Under the pieces are notes generated by a model. The model was not told the DNA's origin. It did no database searches and worked only from the letters and a program-made list of their open reading frames with translations. Both the position numbers and the translations under genes were made by a program. This document shows positions 1 to 12,400 of a DNA stretch of 64,000 nucleotides, piece by piece. The stretch's first letter is position 1; the number at the start of each line of letters is the position of its first letter. Source of the stretch: Siphonodentalium dalli (lineage: Eukaryota > Mollusca > Scaphopoda > Gadilida > Siphonodentaliidae); contig CP136061.1 in NCBI GenBank assembly GCA_032622095.1, positions 213,064,373 through 213,128,372 of the forward strand. Direction: 5' to 3'.

Positions 1-350
1 GTATTTGTTTAAATAAAGTGTTTGTTATTGGGATTTGACAGGTTTGACATTATCTTGGAACTAATTTGTTGAAGATAGATTGATTTGCAATATTGGATTT
101 ATTCCAACATCAGACTTATCAGCTGCAATTATTAATCGGAAGCTCTGCGTTATAACGCAGTATATGTTAGTATATTTATTTGGAATTGTTTTTTTTTCTG
201 TTTAAAATTTTCATCCTTGACCCCCCCCCCCCCCCCATTTCTTCTGATGGACTATGGTAGTCAATAACATGCCATTACGTCTCTTCTTATGAGAGATCAT
301 TATACCTGCTTTGAGTATGCACTGGCTACATATCGTCATTTGATTTTCAG
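1..350. other. Intron sequence upstream of first visible CDC123 exon
   Basis: No coding sequence is recognised. The stretch ends in the acceptor TTTTCAG at 344-350. A run of 16 C lies at 221-236. The initiator exon of CDC123, coding for roughly 25 residues, should lie further upstream and is not in this interval. Confidence 0.6.
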
Positions 351-419
351 CTACATTATACCCCTCTCACAGGAGTTTGTTGACTACTTACTGCAAGATG
401 GAGTTGTCCTTCCTGAGAG
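351..419 (+). CDS. CDC123: CDC123 exon 1 of window
   Basis: This exon encodes a peptide containing [14 protein letters not shown], the counterpart of the conserved N-terminal 'ILPLPQxxxDYLLxDG' segment of CDC123. The acceptor TTTTCAG ends at 350 and the donor GTGAGT begins at 420. The first base completes a codon split with the missing upstream exon. The last two bases (AG) form a Ser codon with the first base of the next exon. Confidence 0.9.
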
Positions 420-3400
420 GTGAGTCTGCAAACCACAATTTTGTGTTAGGCTGTTTGTTGACCTTATTAGCTGAATATCCCAACAAATGGATGAATAGGA
501 ATCTAGTATATGTAACTATATATCAGTGAGTGTCCTAATATAGTGGAGCTCCGTGGTCCAGTGGTTAGCGTGTCGGACTTATATTCACTGTAAACACATC
601 GATATGGGTTCGCAGTTCGTCGCTGGTCATTGAGTCTTCACACAGCAGTGTCTTGGGTGCTTTGAGCGACGTGTAATTGTTGGATTGCTTGCTGTTTCAA
701 AACCCGCGCCAAGTTGTGACCCTTGAGCAAGGTCGCTCGTACTGTGTCGGCTTTGCATCACTCATGTGTTAAACGAGTACCAGTCAGCTTGTCATACTGA
801 TGAGCATCAGAGCATGTTAATGATCAATATAGAGCAGCGCCTGCAATGGCTGCAGTCGGTTCATTGGTTGGCTTGTACAAATGACTGGGGTAATATTGTA
901 CCAAGTGTGTTAGAGCAAGTAATTGGTTAATCGCTATATAAAACTGGTCATTATTATATCCATTTAAAGAATTATCTGAATTAACACTCCTAAGTTTCTA
1001 TTTCTTTGGCATCGGTGGTAAAAATATCTTATTTGAGTCTTGGAACCCACCCATGAAAGCTCCGAGTTAAAATTTTTGAAATCTGTTATTTTTCACCACG
1101 TGTAATATTTGGCGTCCTAGCAAATATTCGACAAGCCGACTGACATACTCTTGATACCAAATTGTGTTAAACAAAATGTTCGTATATAACACATTGGAAA
1201 ATTTTATACCAGATTTGACAGTGGTTAACATTATTTTTTGGTAATTAATTGATTCTGATAACTAAAGCCTCTTTTGAAGGAATGTTGTTGGAGTCTGATG
1301 ATATGGGGACCATCAAATCAGATTGTGTACCTTTAACAAATGTCAGTATTTAGTTATTTTCTATTTCTTGTTGAAGACTGTTTGTTAAACTCATCAGCTG
1401 AACTTCTCTACTCATGATCGAATAGAATCAAGCATTCACCCATAAGGCCTAAACAAAATAGTTACATGTATGTTCCTATAAAAAAGTAGGGGTGGGTGGG
1501 CAGAATTATATATATTTGGAAACTATCATATATGGAATTAATTCATTCCGGCAACAACAATGATATTAAACTCCATGCAGGGTTTACCTCCCTTGATGAC
1601 TCAGTAAGGCCGCTGCTACCAGCGACATTTTACCCACATTTGGTGGACTTCCGTGATATTAAGATATATACTAAGCGAACAGAGCAACATGCTGCCCTTG
1701 TTAAGCACACAAAATATCGAACAAAATTTGTGTAAATTTTGAACCATAAGTTTGAAAAGTCTCACTAAAATGGAAGAACTGTATTTCGATACAGTGTGAT
1801 TCAGTTCAGAAAGGAAGTATGACTGGTGCGCTCTGGTAGAGATAGAAATAATATAACAGGACAAAATGAGATAATATAGCCTTAGTATTATTTTTAATCA
1901 AAGTCGATCGTGACAGGTGAACTAGCCCATATACACAAGGGTGCTACTGTCTTAAAACACTGACTTCTGGTGTAAATAATGCAGATCAGCAACTGATCAG
2001 CACAGTTTTACTATGATCAGAGATTGATGAAGGCAATTTTTTTTTATTTGTGTTTTTGAGTTAATTTTGTTTTAGTTTTTGCTAGGTCAATAAAATTAGC
2101 AGGGATGGGTGTCTTGACTAGGGGTGGGCGGATTGTACATTTCAGTCTTTAGTTCTTTTATATTTCTTGAAGTTTGATGATGAATGTTTATCCGCGCTGG
2201 ACATCCCTGCAAATGACTGAATTGGAATTAAGTAACTACCCATCAGCATACTTCTTGTTATCAGAGGTAAAACATGTCAGTATATTTAGTTGTTCTCTAT
2301 TTCATTAATTACAGCTGTAACAAAGATACAGAGTGGGCGAATACATTGTCGGACAGTGATGATGAGGAGCAAAAGGTAAATTTTTACAATTATAATAGCA
2401 ACCACTCACACAGGCTTTGCGTTGGTTGTCTATACATTATGTACAGGTGAATGGCTTCATAGGATTTTTCCTTTATGGTCAGAGGGAACTCTTTTTGCAG
2501 CTATCAATTTTTAGTCTTGTATGTCCCAGGTTGAATTTCAGAATATTTGTGAAAGACCCTTCTTCAAAGTGCTTGGAACACAAGCAGCTGTATTGTGACA
2601 GCCCATTCCAAACCCTCTTGTTGCCAAGTGTTTATCATAATTTGACTATTGGTATGGCTTGTGGCGGGTGTCTGGGTGGGCAGCAACAAACCTATATAAC
2701 ATAGCCGTTTATTAGGGGTAAAATCTTCGTTGGGCAGCAAATTCAGGTTGGTATTGTTTTGATAGTTTGACTTTCCACCGATATTTAGTGTGGGATATGT
2801 TGTTTTTCTGACCATAAGTCAAATATCTAGCTACATGTACTTACGGTTAAAATTTTCAGACTCAAATGGTCATTAGCTGGAAAATTCCCAACCATAGGGG
2901 ACGTTACATTGGAAATTGCCAACCTTCAGGTACCTGTTTCTGAGCCAAGGGGCTAGATTTCTCAAAGTTGGGAATTTTTATCTGGTTAAAGGGGGTGGCA
3001 AATAGTGTTGGAAATAGTGTGTCTGACATTTGCAGAATGAGGTCTCCAGAGGGTGAATTTAGTGTCACTATTTCACAAGGCGGGCTAGCATCATCAAATT
3101 TACCCTCTGGGAACCTCATTTGGCTTAGACCTCAACTGCTATGGGAGACCTAGCATCAGATTGAAGTTCCCCTGTCGAAGTTGGTGATGTTCACCCATTA
3201 GTCACCTTGATTATGCATTTTATCTTCTGCAAATTAGGGGATATAGAAACTGAACAGAAAGGAAAAAGTTAAAACAAAATGTTAATTTGAGACGGTAGAT
3301 ACTTCCCGTAAAACATGTCAGTATATTTAATTGTTTAGAGAACAACTAAATATTTTGCCTAAGCGGAATGGGGTCCCCAGAGGTTGAGTTTGTTGATGCT

Positions 3401-6400
3401 AGCCATGTGAGACACACTATTTCCAGGCTTGGTTGGTAGCTGCTATGATTGAATAATATGAGAGAATGAATGGTTTCTCCTGTTATCTTATTCTGGTTAT
3501 AACCTTATAATAGTTTGATTGATTCTTTATTTTGATTAAGGTAAAATGGGATGGAGATGAGACCAAAACAAGAACTGCAGTGGTATGTTACTAGTCTATT
3601 AAAATTTAATAATTTAGCTGTTCATTCACGAAATACTCAAAACGGATGTTTTAGGAAATAAGACTGCTGATGATTTTACTTTAGGTAACAGCTTAAAGGG
3701 ATACTGTATGGCATTTTTAATAAATTCTCTGTAATATATAGAAAAATAAGTAATTTGTGTCAAATATTTTGTAAACTTTCAGGTTACCGGTAATAGGTTA
3801 TCTTGAAATAAAAGTTAATAAATTGATATAAATTTGTATTATTTGATTTAGGCTGTAGCCATATATTAAATTACGAATTTCCGCGTACAAGACATGATCA
3901 AATTAATTGACGGATAGTGGATTGCGCAATGTGTAGCACACATGATTGTGTAAAAACAATATGTTGATACAGGGTGTAAACTCAAGCCACTCACTGTCTA
4001 GTGACTACAATAACTTAAATGAGTATATGGGACTAGCATGCATATACTATAACATTAATTTGATACATTTCCTTGAAAACTGTACAAAAATCACTCGACG
4101 ACAATTTGTATTTGGCTTTCTGGCTAATCTGCCTAATCAGAGACTATAGAAACCAACAACAACATTTGAGTACAGTATCCCATTAAATGATTGACCAATG
4201 GGTAACTAATTTCTTAGCTGAAGCACACAAGGGCATTCTTTAGGTGTGATAGATAATTATTTTTCTTCCAATAGCTTTATTACTGGCTTCCACTGGTTAG
4301 TATTATGACTATAACATGATCTTTGAGGGCATCATGGTTTATTAACCCTTTACCCAACAGAACGGCCCTGTGCCAATGCATTCTCTTATATATGCGAGTC
4401 GACCATAGGTCGCCTCGCATATATAAGAGAATGCATTGGCTTAACACATTAAAAATTATAAAATTGTTAAAGAATGTAAGAAAAAATGGTAAAATGTGTT
4501 AAAAAAAGATTTTTTAATACATTCTCTTATATGCGAGGCGACCTATGGTCGACTCGCATATATAAGAGAATGCATTGGCACAGGGCATAACTGTAACCAT
4601 CACAATGTGGTCAATGAGCCGGTTCCAATGATATCCATATTTGTATGGTTTTATTGAGACAGACCCAAGATAATTTAGGCTGTTGAAGCTTTATTTGGCC
4701 GGTTTTGGCCGGTTTGTTGGGTAAAGGGTTAACAGCCTAACAGAAATGATTGACAGCCCAACAACCTATTACATGTAGATCACTAAAGCATGAGTGGTTT
4801 ATAACCCACACATTTACTCTCTTTTACATGTTTTACAGTCACCATCATTCCCAGAGTTGGATGAAGAAATTAAGGACACAATTGACAGACTGGGAGGCAG
4901 AGTTTTTCCCAAGCTAAACTGGAGTGCACCTCGGGTAAAGTTTTTTTTATGAGGCCAAGTCTGGAAATAGTGTGTCGGGCATTTGCAGAGGGTGAATTTA
5001 GTGATGCTACCCAACACAGTGGGCTATCATTACCAAGTTCACCTGCTGGGGGACCTCATTCTGCTTAGGCCTCATCTTCTGTGAAGTATATATAGCCTCA
5101 AATTGTTTTAGTTACCTTTTCCATCTGTTCTGTTCTCTGGGGACTTCATTCTGCTACTGTCAGACACACTATTTCCCATATAAGGCCAGAATAAATGAAT
5201 GTTTTGTTTCTCAGACTATCCATCATTGATTTTTGAGGGCCACTTTGATGTATTTATATTACTATTTGAAAAAATAATGATTCAAAACAGTCTGTCGAGC
5301 TGACCAGATGTCCATCCATTTACATTTTGATTTGCAACCAAGAACTCCTGTTCAGATGTTTTGACTGGAACCAAAGTTGGTACCGTATGTTTGTTTCTCA
5401 GACAAAAATGCAGTTCAAGATTTAATTGAAATAATGGTCTAATGATATTTGCATTATTTACAGCCTTTTTTCGACTAAGAAATTATCTAATTTGATTAAG
5501 ACCAAAAACTCCAATTTGGGTAATTTGATTCGCAATTGATACTACATATCAAGTTCAAATACTGGTTTGGTCCAGTGATTTTTGCATAAGTTGTGGCCCT
5601 TTATTTATGTCGTCCGTCATCCGTGTGTGTGCGTGATCCGTCAACAATTTCCTTTAGCACAGGCTTACAGGTTGTACCTTTAGTCGGATCATTATGAGAT
5701 TTGTCATGGCTGTTGATATTGACATGTAGATGGGAACGAATCATTTTGGGGTCATTCGGCCAAAAAACAGCTATCTTCGATTTCAAAATTCAATCCATTA
5801 GCACGGGCTACAGGTCGTACTGTTCTACTCATCATCATGAAATTTGTCATGGATGTTAATATTGACATGTATATGGGAACGAGTCATTTTGTGGTCGTTC
5901 TGCCAAAAAACATGGCCGCCAGCAGCCATCTTGGATTTTACTCTTTGCATGACTAAATCCTTTGGCACGGGCTACAGGTCGTAGCTTTGTTCGGATCATC
6001 ATGAAATTTATCATGGATGTTAACAATGACATGTAGATGGGAACTAGTCATTTTGGGGTCATTCAGCAAAAAAACATGGCCGCCAGCAGCCATCTTGGAT
6101 TTTACTCGTTGTATGACTAAATCCTTTGGCATGGGCTACAGGTCCTACCTTTGGTCAGATCATTATGAAATTTGTCACGGCTGTTAACATTGACATGTAG
6201 ATGGGAACGAGTCATTTTGGGGTCATTCGGCAAAAAAACATCTTGCATTTTACTCTTTTCATAACTAGGCCTTTCAAATTTCCACACATTCCTAATCACT
6301 CCATTGACTGTAGCACATGAAATTATTCCTTTTCCAAGTTGAGCTACTGTGTCAGTGACACTTTATTTCAGTTTATGACCGATAACTGCAGAGTAGGTTA

Positions 6401-9400
6401 TCTGCTCTGACCTAATGTTGATATGAATATTTCTCTGCCAATGATGGAATAAAGGTTTGGTCCAATGAATTTTGCATGAACCATAGCTGTTTTCAACTCA
6501 AACTGTTTCGTGTTTTACACCATTTTTACGGCAAGTTAACAGGCATATTTATCCACGCCAAGTGGTGATATTGTTTATTGGGGTCATTAGTAGTTATGCT
6601 CTCTACATCATGTTTTGTGAAGACGTTATGGAAATGCCACAACTAATACATGTTTCTTTTATTTCATTTTTGCATTGCTTTCATTAACCCTTTCAGTGCC
6701 AAGTTTGATTTTTGTATCAACCCATATTTCCTTGATCATTTTTCAAACTTGGCACTGAAAGGGTTAAGAATATAAAAGTGAAAATAAAACCCTCCCTTCC
6801 TTACTGATATTAAAATATATTGCTGGAGAAATATTGAATGTTATTAGCCTGGTCTCCATAGCTTTAAAACATTGATTATTTTTTTTTGTGTTTAAGTCAT
6901 CTGTCAGAAACTTATGACTGTAAATGAAAATGACATAGGTGACCATATAACCTGGAATTATTACTAATGATCATGCCGTATTTGTATAGTGCTTGTCTAT
7001 GCATTTTGTTATAAGATGTTTTGCAGAGATTAAATAAAAAAAAATAAGTTCAGGAATCTCCTTGTTTGCCATTTATTATGAATTTTTTTAGCTGTAAATA
7101 TAGACATATTAATTGAAATAGCATCTTTCAAACAAAGAATCTTCACATTATTCATTTATTCATATATTATTAACTTAAATTTTCCTCAGCATGCATCGAT
7201 CTCATATTGCTGGTTTGTCGCTGACAATAAGCTTATCAGTCTAACGACTCTTCTCTTTATATTTGTGTATATCTTTGAACTGACCATGCAGGAACCCCAT
7301 CTCTAACAATATATGTTGTATTCCAGGATGCCTCATGGATATCACTCAACAATACTCTGCAATGCACATGTCCAGGAGATGTGTATCTCCTTCTGAAGAG
7401 CTCAGATTTCATCACACATGATCTCACTGCACCGTAAGTCAGTATGTTTTAATTTCATGGTGGGGCTCTCAGCACGACTGAGTTTAGTGTGCCTGTCATT
7501 AGCAGAACGAGGTCACCAGAGGGTGAATTTAGTGACGCTATCCTGCATAGCGGGCTAGCATCACCAAATTTACCCTCTGGGGACCTCATTCTGCATGGCC
7601 TCATCTGCTATGGGAGACATAGACTCAAATTGAAGTTCCCTAATGGTGAACACCCATTGGGAACCTCGATTATGCAATGTGTCGTCTACCAATTTAGGGA
7701 AATTATATAGAGAAACTAAACTAAAAATGAAATGTATGTTTCTATAGAAATTTGATAATAAAATTTCCAGAGAAGATGAGGCCTAAGCAGAATGAGGTCC
7801 CCAAAGGGTGAATTAAGTGATGCTAGCCTGTTATGCGGGATAGCATCACTAAACTCACCCTCTGGGGACCTCATTCTGCAAATGACATACACACTATTCA
7901 CAGGAGACAGTATGAATTGCATGGTTTTGTGCTGGCCGGAAAAATCTTTGGGCCAATAAAGCCATTTCTGAATTTCTTTCGCCATCTTTCAGAAACTTTG
8001 GCCATTGAAAAATATAGAAACTACATAATTGAGAAAACTGATGCTAAAGAGGGAATAGAAACTAATATTATTGTGTGGTGATAGAATTGATAGCGGGCTA
8101 TCATCGGTTCTGCGAACGTCGAGATTTGATTCGATGTGAAATCATGCAAAAAGTTCAATTTGATTTGAAATGATAGCATCAATAAATTTTCGAACCCTCC
8201 CACATCGCGAGACTTGTGTGCGACTGTCTAATCTATATATTTTGAGACATACGTATATATATCTATTATATATTTTGGAAGATCTGTCTGTGTGTGTGTG
8301 TGTCTGTGTGTCCGTGATGAACTCGAAAACGGCCGACCCGATTTCGATGAAACTTGGTATGTGGGGGTATTTTCGGCCGGGGGGTGGCATGGGCCTATTA
8401 ATTTGTCCGTGCAACGTGACCTTGACCTTGAAATCGGGTCATTCCAAGGTCAAACGCCTGAATATCACGGGATTTCGATGAAACTTGGTACGTGGGGATA
8501 ACTTCGGCCGGGGAGTGGCATAGGCCTATTAATTTGCCCGTGCGACGTGACATTGACCTTGAAATCGGGTCATTTCAAGGTCAAACGCCCGAATATCACG
8601 GGACTTCGATGAAACTTGGTATGTGGGGGTACCTTCGTATGGGGAGTCTCATAAGCATATTCATTACCTGTGCGACATGACCTTGACCTTGAAATCGGGT
8701 CAATTCAAGGTCAAATCGCCAATTTTTATGGGATTTCGACGAAATTTTATACATAGGGTTACTTTTGTCAACTGAGTGTTTTGGACGGGTCAAATCGTGA
8801 CCCCGACCAGACCTTGACCTTCAAAATGGTCAATTCAAGGTCAAATCGGGTAAAACCAGATGGATTTCGACGGGCCCGTTTGTCGGGTACTTTTGTCCGG
8901 GCAGTGTTTTGGACTGGTCAAATCGTAACCCCACTTGACCTTGACCTTCAAAATGGACAATTCAAGGTCAAAGCCCGGACGAAGTCGGGTCACCTTCTAG
9001 TATGTATATATATATGTATATATATGTATGTCCTTTATAGACTCGAAAACGACTCGGCCGATTGAGCCCAAACTTGCTATCTAAGGGTAAAAAGCCACGG
9101 GAAGTGTCATCGCACCGCTTCTGAGAACGTCCGAGCACTCCTTCACCCTTCAATTGCCACCGTAATGGGGATTGATGGGTCAATCGCATGATAATTATTG
9201 AGCGTTTGTATATGAGGCGTCTCTATTAAAGAGCTTTTATCTACTTTAGTGAAAATACGGCATTTGACCGTCTCGCTCGGAAACTGGGGATATCGAGACG
9301 AAATTTCGTACTTAGGGGTTCCAAGGGACGGGGGAGATTTTCGTCTGGTCAGTTTGTCCGTCCGAGGTGACCTTGACCTTGAAACGGGTACCCACAAATG

Positions 9401-12400
9401 ACCTTGAATGCTGACTAGGCTCGAAACTTGTTTGGCCAATTGAAATTTCATTTGGCCATTTTCAAAAATATCTGGCCATTGCTGAATTGCAGCCTTTCAA
9501 ACCAATTGCAACTATTATCTACAGTAATGCCCTAATTAATCGACTCCATAACCACAACAGAATTATAGGTAACTTTTCAGGATTTAGTCGGAAATATGGC
9601 TTGTTGCCATTCATCGGAAAGCGCTCCCCGAGAGCTTTCCGATGAATGGCAACAAACTATATTTCCGACTAAATCCTGAAAAGTTACCCATAATTCTGCT
9701 GTGGTTATGGATTTGATTAATTAGGTCATTACTGTATTTTTATTTGAAAAATCACCCTGGTAGCGAGAGGTTTTGGAGGAAATAGCTAGGAAAGTGTGTT
9801 CCATACAAGAACAGTAAACAAGCACAATTTGTGAATTAAATTTAAATGGGTGTAAATTTATGAATTCATGGGTGTAAAATTCATTGTAACTTACATGTAC
9901 TAATAATCCTTAATGTCAAAATAGTTCCTGTTAAGGACTAGGCCTGCCATTTAATTGAAATTCAAAATAATTCATGATTTTTCTTTCTAAATCAAATCGT
10001 TTTCGATTTTCAGTTACAGTCGATTCAATATTCTTGCACTATAAGGTGTTTACTGGCACATTGGCACACAAGTCCTCAGAGATTAGAGTAATCTACGATA
10101 GGGTCTGGGTAATCAGAATATATGCATGAGTTTTCATTGTCACAGGTAATACTAATGCTGAAGGGGTCACTCTCACCAAAAAAAGTGCTGAAGGGTACAC
10201 AGGTTTTTCAAAATGTGCTGAAGGGTACACAGGTTTTGAAATGTCATTCTAAAGGACGTTCAGTTTCGTATTTGCCATGATTTCTGTTAGAGAATAATTG
10301 TTTACGTTCCAATGAATATTAAAATGTACTGAAAACAAACTGCTAATGGGCGCCAGACTTTCATTAACGCAATTTAAGTAACGATGTTTGTGCCGATCAC
10401 ATACCCTGTGTACCCTTCAGCACATTTTCAAACCCTGTGTACCCTTCAGCACATTTTTTGGTGAGAGCGACCCCTTCAGCAATACTAATATTGATATTCA
10501 AACTGGAGCCCTTCAATACATCAAATCAAATTTAATATCGGACTGACTCTGACTGACTGTTAGTTCCGATTGAATATATGCCTGATTTTAGTGTGCATGT
10601 CATTTGCAGAATGAGGTCTCCAGAGGGTGAATTTTTTATGCTATCCTGAAAACATAAGTGTATTTTTATTATATTTTATTCACTCTCTTGTTTATGTTTA
10701 TTTATAGGTTTGCACAATGTGATAGTCCTCATCCAAATGTACAGTACAGTCTAGTTCTACGCAAATGGATTGACATAGTCCCCGGATTAGAATTCAGGTG
10801 TTTTGTGAAAAACAAAAATCTAGTAGGTGAGTCATTCTTGTGTTTAATTTGATTCTCCATTATGTGTCTGAATACTGCTAGAAAGGTGAAGTGCTGTACC
10901 CAGTTAGAAAGGCGCATTTTGTATCATTCTCAACTCCTTGACCTTGGTCAATATATGACTAGGGTATGTAGGCTGACGAGGTTTGTCAAATGATTTTGTA
11001 TTTAATTCACATGTGACATCGAAAGTATCAATTGTAAGGAATTTCTGTCATAGGTCGTTTGTTGAATGTATTATCCGAACAGGATTCCTTCTGCAATTTC
11101 TATTGTCTGTGGTCTGGTCATATTTCCTGAACATCCCTCCAGATGAATAATAGACCCTTCCACTGTATACTTTTGGAACTGAGTGGGAGAATCGAATTGG
11201 ACAAAAGGTTTCAAATCGCATCAAAGTTGATTCGTAGGCCCCTAGCCAATAGATCATGACCACTCGGACAAAGAGGGTGATTGTCATTCTATATACAACA
11301 TCTGGTACATATATAAGCTAGTTCATTATCATCTAACTTTTTGAGGAACTGCCATTGTAAGCACTTTAATATTTGAATTTGAGTTTCTCTTTGCTTTTTT
11401 CAGCCATATCACAAAGACACCACACTCAGTTGTATCCCTACCTCAACAGTCTACAGGAGACCATAGTGCTGGAAATCACAGAATTTTATAAAAACAAAAT
11501 TAAGGAGAGCTTTATTGAACAGAGTTGTGAGTATAATAACGGCTTTATGTTCCTTCTCCTGCAACTAGTGTGTCTGCCATTTGCAGAATGAGGTCCCCAG
11601 AGGGTGAATGTAGTGATGCTATCCCGTACAGTGGGCTAGCATCACCAAATTCACCCTCTGGGGACCTCATTCTGCTTAGGACTCATCTTTTGGGAAGTAT
11701 CTATATTATCAAATTAACATTGTGTTTAGTGTTTTTTTGAGTTACTTTACCTCTTCTGGGAAGTTTCTATATCCCCTAATTTGCTTAAGATAAAATGCAT
11801 AATGGAGGTAGGTCAACATCACCAACTTCAACTGGAGAAATTCAATCTGATCCTAGGTCTCCTATAGCAGTTGAGGCCTAAGCAGAATGAAGTTCCCAGA
11901 GGGTGAATTTGGTGATGCTAGCCTGCTGTGCGGGATAGCGTTACTAAATTCACCCTCTGGGGACCTCATTCTGCAAAAGACAGACACACTATTTGCAGGT
12001 TGTCTCCTAGTAAATTCAGACTTCGGAACAATTTATCCCTTTCATTACTGACTGGATTTTCCCATTATAGTTGTGTATGTTGGAAGAGGTGTTTTTATAA
12101 TACAGTTGCATAAAACATATGATTCCTGTTTAGTCATTTGCAGTAACATTCATATAATGAGTTGACTGATCCACCGTACCAAATTTTCGAAAATTGAAAA
12201 CAAAATTTAATTCCAAATTTGCTAAAATATTTTTCCTCACTGACTATAGAAATCGACAAACTGAATAAAATAATATTTTCTGTCAGAAAGAAGTGGAGCG
12301 ACTCGGTTATGAATATCAGAAGAACATTGTGAAACGTTAACAATAGCCTGGAATAGAACTGCGGTACGTTATAATTAAAGTATGCGAAACAATATAAAGA

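Noticed and set aside
545-640. Apparent tRNA gene
   Set aside because: A and B boxes are present, but the stretch cannot fold into a full cloverleaf and continues into a SINE body shared with 54262-54703.
798-820. CTGATGAG as part of a hammerhead ribozyme
   Set aside because: No GAAA core or pairing stems follow at the right distance. It is part of the SINE body.
8142-9451. Several overlapping 60-100 codon frames on both strands
   Set aside because: They are generated by the ~120-135 bp tandem monomers of family E. The predicted peptides repeat with the monomers and show no protein-like conservation.
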